A DNA stretch of 28,204 bases from STC-113 sp964618565 (GTDB lineage Bacteria; Patescibacteriota; Gracilibacteria; BD1-5; UBA2023): contig CAZUBA010000028.1 in assembly GCA_964618565.1 (NCBI GenBank), forward strand, positions 1-28,204, read 5' to 3'. Position 1 is the stretch's first letter, and every line of letters begins with the position of its first letter. The notes beneath the pieces were generated by a model. The model was not told where the DNA came from, made no database searches, and was given only the letters and a program-made list of their open reading frames with translations. Of this stretch, positions 9,988 through 20,117 are shown one piece after another. Both the position numbers and the translations under genes were made by a program.

Positions 9988-10743
9988 ATGTCTAAAAATC
10001 TGCCAAAAATACTCCTTTTCTTAAGCATTTCTTCAGTGCTGATCATATATCTGTTAATGTATCATTTTTCTCAGAATGCTTTGCCAAGAAACATCGAGCT
10101 CATACTGAATATACCATTTGCAGCATTTATCATATCTGCTGTCTGGATTTTTTTATCATGGTTTAAATCTGTGGTTACCGTTAATATCGAAGAGGTTACA
10201 AAAATCGCAAGCTGGTCATATACTGATGAAGAATGGAGCAAATTCTTATCTATGAACGATATCTTGGACGAGAAACGTAAAGATAAATTTTCAGCTTACG
10301 ACATGAGGATGCATATTTACAATTTTATGATCATTATGATTTTCATAGTGTATCTAAATAGTTATCCAGAGCTTTGGAAGGTTATATTTCTGTATGCATT
10401 CCTTTTTGAAGCCGTTTTCTACTTAAGCGTCTATTTCTACAAAAAAATCAATATAATTCCTAAAAAAAATTCCCAAGTGACAATTTATTTTGATGAAATT
10501 TATGCAGGGATATTGATTTGAACTAGAGATATTGTTTTAACTCGCAGAAATTGATGAATCGATAATATATCATACAATGAGACCACGGACCCAAATTACA
10601 TAGAAATCGAATATTCATATAAGTATTCCCGATGATGAACGGTAAGGGAATATTTAAGGGTTCCTGTGCCAACTTACGAAAAGAATGCCCCAGGTATTAT
10701 AGAAAAATTAATCAATTTCAAGCCAAGCCACCTTTATGGTTAA
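9988..10743 (+). CDS. Membrane protein, tandem paralogue A
   Basis: This 251-aa protein has two hydrophobic helices near the N-terminus (about residues 7-27 and 38-60), an amphipathic segment with the motif ASWSYTDEEWSKFL, a second pair of helices, then a soluble C-terminal domain ending REYLRVPVPTYEKNAPGIIEKL. The neighbouring gene encodes the same order of motifs, so the two are tandem duplicates. I start at the ATG at 9988 because MSKNLPKILLF aligns with MDSKKLSNLFF of the paralogue. An in-frame ATG at 9949 would add 13 residues. The extension after position 10518 depends on UGA-Gly readings. No known family was recognised. Confidence 0.8.
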
Positions 10744-10808
10744 GCGGAATGATTATTTATCTTCAAAAAATGAAAATCAGGTTATATTTAATTAAAAGTC
10801 AAAAAAAC

Positions 10809-11582
10809 ATGGATTCAAAAAAACTTTCAAATCTGTTCTTCATGATAAGCATCGTTTCATTCATGGGAATATATTTTCCTATGAAGCTCTATACTCCGAA
10901 TACGATTCCTGAGGGCATCGGTTGGGTGCTCCGGATATCAATTATCTTATTCATCACATCAACAGTTATAGCCTTATTGAGCTGGGCCAGATCGGTATCT
11001 AAAACTGAACCGGATGATTATATGAAGTTTGCACATTGGTCTTATACAGATGATGAATGGAGAAAATTCCTTCTTATAGATAAAAAATTAGACGCTGAAT
11101 TCAAAAAAACAATTACTTTATTGAATACACGGCTCAATCCCTACCTAAATGTGCATAAAGAAAAAATTTTATATATCTTCACTTTCTTTATGGTTCTTAT
11201 GTCCAGCCTTTATGGCATTGCACTTCCCAGATATGCATCAGGAATCATAATAATGGCTATTGTGTTCGAGATAATCTTTTGTTTATGATTTTATTTTGCA
11301 ATAAGATCAAGTTATTTAAGCAATAAAAGTTCTGAGGTAATAATATTTGGTGACGGTAAAAAATTCATAGGCATAAAAATCTGAAACAATACCCAAATCT
11401 TAACGCCAATCAATTGATGGATAGATTCAGTTGATTATAATGAGTCATCTGATCCAAGGTATCTGGAATTCAAATATTCATTTAATAGCAGAAGATATTC
11501 AATCATCACCAGATATTTGCGAGTTCCAGTGCCGCAATATGAAAAAAATATGAGCTCACTTCTAGAAAAATTAAGGGTTTAA
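10809..11582 (+). CDS. Membrane protein, tandem paralogue B
   Basis: This 257-aa protein is the duplicate of the preceding gene. Shared landmarks are two N-terminal helices, (A/S)WSYTD(E/D)EWxKFL, a second helix pair, NYNExxDPxYxExxYSF-like sequence and a C-terminus TRYLRVPVPQYEKN...LLEKL. Divergence is high outside these motifs, so the duplication is old. It starts 65 nt after the first copy with no terminator between them, which suggests one transcript. Conserved aromatic and acidic residues in the loop between helices 2 and 3 are the best candidates for function, which remains unknown. Confidence 0.82.
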
Positions 11583-11595
11583 ACTTTTACATTTT

Positions 11596-11623
11596 TTGAC
11601 AATTGATATAATGTTATTATAAT
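11596..11623 (+). promoter_or_regulatory. Strong sigma-70 type promoter
   Basis: Perfect TTGACA (11596-11601) and perfect TATAAT (11618-11623) with a 16-nt spacer. A second TATAAT at 11607-11612 is too close to the -35 to pair with it. The promoter lies 30 nt before the ATG at 11654. Confidence 0.75.
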
Positions 11624-11653
11624 TCAATAAATTTATTTATTTAATATCAAATT

Positions 11654-12364
11654 ATGGCTTACGAAATTATAAATTGAAGGATATCTCTTCCTCAAGATTT
11701 TAAAAATACTGCTGAAACAGCGCCGATACTGGTTGCTGATATAAAAGCTAAAGTTTCAAGAATTTCATATCTTTTAGAAACCGCTCAGCTTTGCCTTTGA
11801 AATAATGAATATAAACTTGTTGAGCTTTTATATGGTTTATGATGAAATTTAGAGCTTCTTGAAAAAAAGGTATCTGTCAATTTTGAAAAATGATTTCCTG
11901 CAGATTTTTATTTATCATATTTTTATAAGAACTGATATGATTTAGAAAAATCTATTTCATTATTTAAATGAATAAAACATTCCGAAGAAAACGCTAATAA
12001 TTTTTTGATTGCGCTATATTCTAATTCTGAAAGAAAAGTAATTACAATAGCTTGGCCTATTTCAGAAATCCAAGCGCATTTCATTGCCGAATCATTAAGT
12101 AGACAAATTGTAACCAGATACGATTTTAGTTTATCTGCCAAGGCTTTGGTTATAATAAAAGAACAACAATCTGAAAGCTATAAAGAGGTTTGTATAGGAT
12201 TTAAAGAAAAACTCCAAAAGTTGGCGGAAATAAAACATTCACTTGAATTCTGAAGCATGACATTAGAATGAGTTTTAATCTCAAAATTTTGATCATTTTG
12301 ATCATGAGTAAAAGCTTTTACAGAAAAATGGCATGAAGTTCTTGTAGATATAGCTAACGCATAG
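11654..12364 (+). CDS. Hypothetical helical protein
   Basis: This 236-aa soluble protein is predicted to be mostly helical. Recognisable segments are MAYEIINGRISLPQDF at the N-terminus, YLLETAQLCLGNNEYKLVELLYGLG, and FKEKLQKLAEIKHSLEFG. The C-terminal part is glycine-rich through UGA codons (KFGSFGSGVKAF). No signal peptide, membrane helix or catalytic motif is visible, and no family was recognised. It stands alone between a consensus promoter and a terminator, so it is probably well expressed. Confidence 0.75.
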
Positions 12365-12389
12365 GCCTTTTGTAAATAACTTTGAAGTT

Positions 12390-12426
12390 AAAGTGTTTTT
12401 AGTTAATCTAAGGACACTTTTTATTT
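12390..12426 (+). terminator. Rho-independent terminator
   Basis: AAAGTGTTTTTAG pairs with CTAAGGACACTTT (13 bp with two G-U pairs) around a 6-nt loop, followed by T residues. It begins 25 nt after the stop of the helical protein gene and lies in the gap between two convergent genes. Confidence 0.75.
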
Positions 12427-12543
12427 CTCGGAATCACATAAAGAATAGTTCTCTTTAGTATTTTCCGACACTATACCACATCTCAATTACAATGCCTTAT
12501 TTTTGAACATGGAATAATTATATAGATTTTTGAGATAATACAT

Positions 12544-15126
12544 CTACCTAATTCTACAAAATATCATCACATTATGCTGTATCTCATTTGAATTTATCTT
12601 GTTCGCAACTTTTTCTCACCAGATGGTCCCAAAAACTTTCTTTGCTTCTGCAACATCATTGAAGCTGAATCGGGTAGAAATACTCATACGCCTAGCGAAT
12701 CACATCTTGCGGATGTGCTTGTTCAGCATAATCGTAGGTTTATCAGGATTCGTGGTCTTTCATCTTATCTCTTCGAATTCGCCTATTTCATCATTTTCTA
12801 TAAGATAAATCATTCATCATTTCTTGAGGATCCTTTTGAGTTCTTTGACTATCGATTCTCTTCTCTCAGCTTCCGCAATGCTTCAGATGCACCATGTTCA
12901 ATATATGACGTCCACGCTATTATCTGGAATATCTATCGTTTCCGCGGAAGATATGATGAAGCTGAGATTATCTTCTAAAATGCATTTCTCTCTGGCTATC
13001 TCTATTTGTTTATCAGAAACATCTAGTCATACTCCTCTTTTGATTGTCGGTGCAAGAGATTTGAGGTATTTCCCAGTTCAGCATCAGACATCCAGGACTA
13101 CCTTATCACGAGTCGCTTCTTTGAGGAATTCTAGGGCTTTTCCGAGAGAATCCTCAGCTTCAGAGAATCTGTCATAAACCCTAGCTTTCTCATAATAGCT
13201 TTCAGAGCTCTCTATCAGGCTGTTATGTATCCTTTTTTCTTGTAATGCAACTATGTCTTCATTGTTCGGTCACACTGCAGAAGGGAAAGAGAATTCAGAG
13301 TATCATGCTCCTCCGAAAATATCTGCCCTTGATTTTGCCGAATCTATCTTATTCCTTAGATTAAGATTTCCTGAATCATAGATATAAGCAAGCGCTATTT
13401 TACCCTTTGCCGATAAAGACTCCTGAAGAACATCGGTTATATTTCTTCTGAACTCTGCAAGATAATCTTTTTCAGGATACATCTCATGGGAATAATCTGC
13501 TATATTTGAGAGCAATATCAGGTCGAATAAATCATTTCAGAATGTATCTTTTTTGCTGCAAATCTGTTCGATCGAATCATCCAGAAAAACAATCTTATTC
13601 ATCTCCAATCTGCCTTTGGCCAGATTATAATCATCTTCACTCTGCAGATATGGATTATAAGATATTTTATTCTCTCTTGTATCATGTTTGTTGTTGAATA
13701 GAGAAGACTCTCTCAGGTTTTTCCCATCAAATCAGAATGATTTATAGGCTTGATCGAAAAATTCTTTTGTAATAATCGGAAGATTGCTCCTGAATCAGCA
13801 ATAGGTTTTGTAAGACAGGGGGTTATTTCATTCTCTTAAAAAGAAATCCAGGAAATCATCGAAATCAAGATGCTTCATTGCGACAATCTTGAATTGCGTC
13901 CATAATCTTGATAATGAATTTGAATCAAAACATGTGACATGGCTGGCTCAGAAATAGAATGCATTTATGGCATGATCTCAAGAAGCTGTGACAGCCAATG
14001 CTTTAGCATCCTTAAAATCGAATTTTGGATAATACCCGCTAATATTTTCAGTAGCAAAAGAATATATCGGGCTATATTCGGAGAATCTTTGCCTGTTTTT
14101 CATATTTTCATTGAAGTCGCCTTCAAAGAGTTTTTTGAGTTCTTTTTGCTGATTTATTTCCTTGAGGAATGATTTAGGGCATCCCGCCATTCCTCATCAG
14201 ATAAGATTATCCTGAAATTCAAAATATTGTATCATCTCTTTTCATTTCGTTAATTCTATGAAGCTCTTTGTCTTAAGGGTTTCCTTGCTTATGAATTCCG
14301 GATAATATTCAGATATCCAAGTACAAGGGGATAATTGTCACTTGTGATTCAGGAAAAGGAATTTCTTGCCCCCAGGACATGTTGTTTCGCCGCTTTTCTC
14401 TTCCTTCTTTTTTGTGAATGCGAAATTGACCTTGATTCTGCCTTTATATTTCAACCTCAATAATGACAGCTTTTTCTCTAGTGTTGGTACATCTTTTGTC
14501 GTTACAAGCGAATTATCTCATTTCATCCTGCCTACTGGTTCCATAAGTGAGAAGATGATTTCTTGAGCTCATAGTGCCATGACGTGCTCAATCATTTCTT
14601 TGAGGTGGTCTTCGTTTCATTTGTGTATTACGGTTCAGATCCTTGTATAGATTCATGCTTCAATGAGCTTATTCAGTCATCTTAATGTAAGGTCAAAAGA
14701 ATATTTTCACCTGACAAGCTCCTGCATCATCCTATCAGATCCATCAAGGCTTACATGCACATATCTGATTGCGGGATTCTTTAATGTTTTTGTGTGCTTA
14801 TCGGTTAGGAAAGAGGCATTTGTGGATATGTCAATCTTAAAGCCTATTTCTGCTGCACGTTCTAATATCTCGCACATATCTTTCCTCATGAACGGCTCTC
14901 ATCATGTTATTTTGAGCTCTCTGATTCAGAATTCCCACATATCATCCAGTGAGGATATTATCTCAGCTGTAGTGAGTTCATCGCTTGTGTCAGTTTTTCC
15001 AGACCTGAAGATGCAGTACTTGCAGGAATAATTGCATCTATTTGTTATCTCCCAGATAAGACGTCCGCCTTCTGTAGGGATCTTGAATAAGCAGAAATTA
15101 TACGGATCAAGAGTTTTCATAATCAT
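12544..15126 (-). CDS. Three-module SAM enzyme: radical SAM/SPASM + DUF3419 (BtaA-like) + class I methyltransferase
   Basis: This 860-aa protein is one uninterrupted frame under code 25. Residues about 20-300 form a radical SAM domain with C31, C35 and C38 in CNYSCKYC, and a SPASM-like CPGGKKFLFLNHKGQLSPC starting at C250. Residues about 360-600 match the bacterial DUF3419 pattern: ATENISGYYP, ASGDHAINAFYFGA with Gly383, FDSN, MKHLDFDDFLDFF, YNPYLQSEDDY and LILLSNIADY. That family is related to BtaA, which transfers an aminocarboxypropyl group from SAM. Residues about 670-860 are a class I methyltransferase with motif I VLDVGCGTGKYL, whose GCG (681-683) uses two UGA codons. The start overlaps the end of the kinase gene by 29 nt. 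An in-frame ATG at 15120 is an alternative start. The product is unknown. Confidence 0.88.
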
Positions 15127-15778
15127 AAAGTGAATGGATAAAATGGATTGCTTTATTAATCTCGGTTTGGGTTAAGTTGGCTTTCAGGCTCAAACAAGTT
15201 CAAAATCCTTTTTCTTTTTGGGTTTTGATGATGATTTTTTCTCTGTTTGCAAATCATCATCAAGCAGTGAATCTTATCCTGTTTCTTACTTCTTCTTCTG
15301 ATAATCATCCATTCTCTAATCTTTTTAGCTGCGTATTTGCATCGATATCAAAAAGCATCACATTATTATCTGTCAGAGTCAGCATCCCGTCTTCTATGAG
15401 CATTGCCCACTCTAAGAGTATTATGCCTTCTAGAGATTTCATTTTCTGTTTTAGGGCTGCTATTATTTCAGGATTCATGATTTCCTTATAGATTTCCATT
15501 TTCTTCTTCTGTGAAAATATGATCTGTCAGAAGTCGGCAGGAAGGAAATTATTATGTGTTTCTTTCAGATTCAATGATTTCATAAGTGCGGTTCTGGCTT
15601 CATAATGTTTTTTTGATTGGGATTTATAGAGAATATGCCTTCTTACTAGATCCACTTCTATCCAGTGGCAGGGGATATCATTATTTTGAAGATAATCGGA
15701 TAGACTCCTGCAGAATGTGGATTTGCCGCTTGCGATTCCGCCCGCTACTCAGAATATGAGTTTTTTTATTCCCATCAT
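15098..15778 (-). CDS. CoaE-like P-loop kinase (dephospho-CoA kinase family)
   Basis: This 226-aa protein has a Walker A motif GVAGGIASGKSTF at residues 10-22, then WIEVDLVRRHIL (DAD-like position of CoaE), ADFGQIIFSQKKKMEIYKEIMNP resembling the LGxIVFsdpexxxxLExixHP segment, and LEWAMLIEDG followed by RLENGGLSEEEVRNRI, as in CoaE lid regions. Length is slightly above typical CoaE (about 200). CoaE phosphorylates dephospho-CoA in the last step of CoA synthesis. Here the motifs diverge, and its place between two radical SAM genes suggests another small-molecule substrate, but that is inference. The start overlaps the upstream radical SAM gene by 13 nt and its end overlaps the downstream fusion gene, so translation is probably coupled. 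Confidence 0.78.
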
Positions 15779-17142
15779 ATTCCATATCTTAAAGGACAAA
15801 ATGAGGCTATTTTTGTATTCCTATCCCTATTCTCGAACTCTGCATTTTCATCATTATCATAAATCACGCTATAGCCCGTTTCTCTTAATTTTTCAGTCAA
15901 ACTTTGGACTGATGCATCTATGATTTCTGATGAAGTGCCTTTTGTTACAACGGGTTTTCCGTGTATGTATTGTTTTGGAAGTTCTCATGTTTTTTCTAGG
16001 GATTCATTGAAGATCCTGCTTCCGAACCTGATTGAGAGGTAGTGAAGCCTTATCTCATGAGGCTCTAGTTCCATTATGAATTTTGCTGTCTCTTCTGCCG
16101 TCTCTATAGTTGAACCAGGCAAATCCATTATCCAGCTTGTCCTTACGCGGAATCATATTTTTTTGGTTTGTTGTATCACGCTCCTCACTTGTTCTTTTGG
16201 AATGAATTTGCCGACTGATTTCAGAAGTTTTTCTGATCCTGACTCGACTCAGTAATGTATCCAGGCGAATCCTGCCTCGTACATGAGTCTCATCGTCTCT
16301 TCATCGAAGTGTCTGAGATTTCCCAGACAACCAAGCTTCACATCAAGCTTCAGATTTATGAGCATCCTAGATATCTCTCTCATCCTTTCATTCTCAATAG
16401 TTGCATTATCATCCAGAAACAGTACTTTTTTCGCTCAGAATTCTTTGTAGAGATAAGCTATTTCCTCGACAACCTCACACGCTTCTCTTGCACGTCTTTT
16501 TCACCAGAAGTCTGGCACACTGCAGAAGCTGCATCTGAAGCTACATCAACGACTGGAGAGCATTGTCCTGACATCTATATAATCATTCACATCCAGAAGT
16601 TTCCTGTCAGGGATAGGCAATTCCCTTATATCAAATCTGCTAGCTTCTTTTATAGTCTCTATAACTTCATCTCAGGATCTGTATGCGATATTCGGGATGG
16701 AATCCAAAAATGCTTCAGTCCAAACACCAGTTGCCAGTAGCTCTTTTATAGGCATTTCCATTTCCTTTGAGATTATGACGTCAGGATAAGCATCATTCAT
16801 CAGGATTTTCCTAGGAGCATAAGTTGAGAGTTTTCAACCAATTACTACTTTCACTTTATATTTCTTGCATAACGAGACTAATTCCAGAAGTTTCTTTTGC
16901 GATCAATCTTGGAAAAGTGGAATATGATAATCATGCACGATGACAACGGCATCATAATCTTCATTTTCTAGCATGATTGATAGCTCATTCATCCGTCCGT
17001 CATCCCTGTCCATATCTAGGACACTCACAACATGACCCAGACTCTGTGCATAAGTGGCAATGGTGAGAACATCGATAGGTTCGATTCAGATGCTAGCTGA
17101 AGTGATCGGTGCATTAGGTGGATTTATGAATAATGTTTTCAT
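15766..17142 (-). CDS. B12-binding-domain radical SAM protein
   Basis: This 458-aa protein has an N-terminal cobalamin-binding-like Rossmann region (about residues 1-130) starting MKTLFINPPNAP, with DVLTIATYAQSLGHVVSVLD and VVIVHDYH. The radical SAM core follows, with cysteines 200, 204 and 207 in SSRGCSFRCSFC. The Gly before the first Cys is UGA. VLFLDDNAT, WIHYGVESGSEKLLKSVGK and SWIMDLPGST are the usual later motifs of this superfamily, which includes methyltransferases and ring-forming enzymes such as BchE types. The DxHxxG motif for base-off B12 is not obvious: HDYHIP is present at about residue 72. First gene of a three-gene overlapping operon. Confidence 0.9.
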
Positions 17143-17177
17143 ATGAAGTTGAATTAAATGAATTTTTACGATTGATC

Positions 17178-17660
17178 CTAGTAACTTTCAGAAAATCCTG
17201 ATTCTCAGCTTTCTCATCAGGAGTAAGTTGGCCTGCATCTTACAGAGCTTCATGAAGAGCTTTCTCCTCAGCTTGTTCAGTTTAATCTATTCCATGAGTC
17301 GCCACCGCTTTCGCTAGAGCTTTCTCATACGCTCTTTCACCAGCTTGCCGCCGGTCTCGTCCGGGGTGTCATATTGCTGTAAGCTTGACTTACCTTGCCA
17401 TTGCAATGCTGAGCATCTAGGATATCTGAGATGAGCAGCTTTATTCCTGTTGTGACGTCCTTTCTTCCTGCCCCGTAATCGATATCTGATAGGATTTTTT
17501 CGAAGCTCTTCATTATTTCAGGCCTTGAACCCGTAGGAATTGATGAAGCAAGAGCTTGATTTATCCTTGATACGATCCTGTCTTGCTCCCTTCTTATGAT
17601 GTTTTCTGGATTATCAATCAGATTCTTGAAATCCAGTAGCTCATCTATGATTGTTGCCAT
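17178..17660 (-). CDS. Hypothetical protein with a frame-broken or unusual Gly/Ser-rich tail
   Basis: The frame from ATG 17660 to TAG 17178 gives 160 residues. The first 95 or so look like a normal helical protein (ATIIDELLDFKNLIDNPENI, DRIVSRINQAL, GAGRKDVTTGIKLLISDILD). After about residue 95 this frame turns into a Ser/Gly/Glu-rich string in which many glycines are UGA. Two other frames there look more protein-like: one reads QQYDTPDETGGKLVKERM, another reads AGERAYEKALAKAVATHG, then EQAEEKALHEAL and LTPDEKAENQDFLKV, broken by two TAA codons at places where CAA (Gln) would fit. A frameshifted or decaying 3' end is likely. The intact head is more certain than the tail. Confidence 0.55.
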
Positions 17661-17768
17661 ATGCTTGATTGTTAGTGATAAATAACTTCACACGTAGTAT
17701 ATTGCAACGGAAAATAGTATCCCAAAAAATATGCATAAGTGTCATATAAACTTTTGTATAATTTAGAT

Positions 17769-17796
17769 TTGCCTTTATCTGAGGTACGGATATACT
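17769..17796 (+). promoter_or_regulatory. Putative promoter of TrmB/ATP-grasp operon
   Basis: TTGCCT (17769-17774), a 16-nt spacer and TATACT (17791-17796) give a good sigma-70 match. It lies 30 nt upstream of the TrmB-family ATG in the 166-nt divergent gap. Confidence 0.5.
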
Positions 17797-17814
17797 GTTT
17801 TAAAAGTGTATCAT

Positions 17815-17827
17815 TAATGTGACATTA
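17815..17827. promoter_or_regulatory. Palindrome TAATGTGACATTA overlapping the TrmB gene start
   Basis: Perfect 6-bp arms flank one central base; the last A is the A of the ATG. Its place just downstream of the -10 box would let a bound regulator block transcription. Autoregulation by the TrmB-family protein is inferred, not shown. Confidence 0.4.
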
Positions 17828-18573
17828 TGAACTATATTCCATTTTTACGAAGGATATGACTCACTGAGATAGAATCCAAGATATATATCAATCTTCTGGA
17901 GAATTGACCTTCATCGATAGCAGAGATAGCCAAAACCACAGGTTTTCACAGACAGATGATATATCGTGTCTTGCCGGTTCTTATGGAATCCAAGCTATTA
18001 TCCACGAGCATAGTCGGCAAAAGACGCCTCTACACAGCAGAGTCGCCAACACATCTCAAGGCAATAGTCGATAAGCTTTCTGATGATTTTGACTCAATCC
18101 TGCCATCCATGGAAGAACTCTATACCCCACGAACCGATCAGCCGCTGATAAAATATTATTCTGGAGCTAAGGGAATAACATTTCTTTTTGATGATGTCAT
18201 CAGGACTCTCAAGAAATGAGATATATTCTACAGATACAGCGCAAGGAAGGCATCAGACGATTCTCCGAAGAACTATTTCTCCGATGCTACCTGGGCAATG
18301 AGAGAAAAGAAGCAACTCGAACGCATACTCATAACCAATGAATGACTCTCCAAATATAAAAAATCCCGTCTCGATAGGGAAGTGGTCACTATTCCGAAGG
18401 ATTTCGATCTTTTTGAAGACAATATTTCAAAAGTGATATATGGCACAAAAGTCTGAGTCGTGGATTATAATTCCGAAAATGCATTCATCATCGATAATGA
18501 GAAATATGCCAATTTTGAAAGGAAGGTATTCCAGCTCTTATTCAAATATCTGAGCAAAGATCAACAACAATAA
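17827..18573 (+). CDS. TrmB-family transcriptional regulator
   Basis: This 248-aa protein starts MNYIPFLRRIGLTEIESKIYINLLENGPSSIAEIAKTTG, followed by HRQMIYRVLPVLMESKLLS and a basic wing VGKRRLYTAESP. This is the classic TrmB winged helix-turn-helix (GLtexEakvYlaLLe.Gp.sv.eiak.tg..r..vYr.L..L...GLv). The C-terminal part, with IKYYSGAKGITFLFDDVIRTLKKGD, matches the usual TrmB sensor region preceding a PLD-like fold. TrmB proteins sense sugars or other small molecules. The ligand here is unknown. It is followed after 22 nt by the ATP-grasp ligase, which it probably controls. The palindrome over its own start fits autoregulation. Confidence 0.9.
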
Positions 18574-18595
18574 TATCCATTAATCATACAAATTT

Positions 18596-19618
18596 ATGGA
18601 AAAGCTGAATCCCGAGAATGTTGCACATACCAATCAGAGACTTCTGGTGGTCGAGCTGCAGAAAAGATGAGTCGATGTCTACAACGTTGATTCTTCCATA
18701 GAACTCATAAAAGCTGTTTTCAGATGACGGGAAGAGTATATCCTTGACCGCTTCAGTTCTTCGACTCCGCATTCGCAAGTAGAGATAACCGCAGACAAAT
18801 ATCTCTCCAAGAAGCTGATGCAAGCTAGTGGCATCGCTGCCACAAAAGGTGAAGCATTTAGCTGAGTTGATATCAATAAGGCCATAGCATATATTTTGAC
18901 AGAACTCACATTCCCGGTTGTCCTCAAGCCTAATTGGTGATCCCATGGAGATGAGATCGTCATGAATATCGATTCCATCCCAAAATTCGAGGAGGCAGTC
19001 AGAGATTATGCCAGAAAATTCTGAGAAAGGTGATCATTTCTGGTCGAGGAGCAATTCTCTTGAGACGAATACCGCATCTTCATTGCAGCTAATTGAGACC
19101 ATGCCGTTCTTCACAGGGATCCTGCATATGTCATCTGAGATTGAGTCAGGAATGTGACCGAACTCGCAGAAACCGAGAACACAAAAAGACTGGCCAATTA
19201 TAAAAAAGCCAGCCTTTGCCCGATAATCATAGATCCCAATATCATACCCGACTCAACTATAATCCCACACAAATGACAGAAACTCTATGTCCGCTCCAAT
19301 TCCAATCTCGCAAAATGAGGCTATTCTGTCGATATGACAGACATCGTCCATCCTTCAGTCATACAGATAGCCAAAAAAGTCCTATCCAGCTTCCCATGAT
19401 TGCCATATGCTTGAATAGATATGCTCTCAAAAGATCCCCTCATAGAACAATCAGAAGAGAACTACAGGATACTAGAAGTCAATTCCAATCCGTGACTATC
19501 CATGCATGCATTTCCCTGAGCAGGGAAGCCGAGGAATGTAGCTGGTATTATTGCTGATATTATATTTCCGGAGAGTGTGGAGGGGTATTGATATATATCA
19601 ACTGCCATTGACAAATAA
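18596..19618 (+). CDS. ATP-grasp ligase, glutathione/cyanophycin-synthetase-like
   Basis: This 340-aa protein has ATP-grasp landmarks in order: ADKYLSKKLMQASGIAATKGE (central domain entry), FPVVLKPNWGSHGDEI (nucleotide-binding lysine and Gly-rich loop), FLVEEQFSGDEYRIFIA, the GDGVRNVTELAETEN segment typical of the GshAB glutathione synthetase domain and cyanophycin synthetase, and YRILEVNSNPGLSMHAFP with metal-binding E and N. Several of these glycines are UGA. Such enzymes join a carboxylate to an amine through an acyl-phosphate using ATP. The substrates are unknown here, and no GshA-like gene is present in the window. It is the second gene after the TrmB regulator. Confidence 0.87.
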
Positions 19619-19638
19619 TATGATATGTTTATTATAAA
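19608..19638 (+). promoter_or_regulatory. Putative promoter inside the ATP-grasp stop region
   Basis: TTGACA (19608-19613) overlaps the last codons of the ATP-grasp gene; TTATAA/TATAAA follows at 19632-19638, an 18-19 nt spacer. It would drive the gene at 19662. Confidence 0.45.
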
Positions 19639-19661
19639 CTATATATAGTTAATTTTCATGT

Positions 19662-20114
19662 ATGCAACAATCAAATATCATTTCTTATCCTCATCTATCT
19701 GCACAAAAAGCTAGTGTGACCGGAATGACAGTTATTAATCCGATTTTGACAGATTTTTTCTGAATAGATGATGCCATAAAAATTCAGAGTTTACTTCAAA
19801 CTAAGAATCCTAAAGAATTTATTATTGAGCTGAATTCATTTTTCCAAAGAAATCCTGAAAAAGAATGGACATTCAAGGAAATATCTGAAATGCTTAATGA
19901 ATTCATTAATATAGTGCTTTCAAAAACAAGCGACCGAAAAAGAAAAATTGTTAATATTGTTGAGGATATTCTGCTAATTAAAGGACATGATTCTAATCTT
20001 ATCGATATGATATGCCAGATGAAGATTTATTTCGATGCAAATGTTGATAGAGAAATGAAACTCACATGAAAACTAATATCAAATCTTAATCTTGATACGA
20101 TTGATTATCTGTAA
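19662..20114 (+). CDS. Small helical hypothetical protein
   Basis: This 150-aa soluble protein is predicted all-helical after an N-terminal leader MQQSNIISYPHLSAQKASVTG. Segments include DDAIKIQSLLQTKNPKEFIIE, a KEWTFKEISEMLNEFINIVL helix and RKRKIVNIVEDILLIKG. There is no signal peptide, TM helix or known motif. Only two UGA codons occur. It has its own putative promoter. Not recognised. Confidence 0.7.
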
Positions 20115-20117
20115 TCT

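Noticed and set aside
12824..13177. 117-aa plus-strand frame
   Set aside because: Antisense to the methyltransferase domain of the three-module enzyme.
16255..16740. 161-aa plus-strand frame
   Set aside because: Antisense to the radical SAM core of the B12 enzyme, whose motifs are clear.
18584..18978. Minus-strand frames of about 100-120 aa
   Set aside because: Antisense to the ATP-grasp gene with its conserved motifs.
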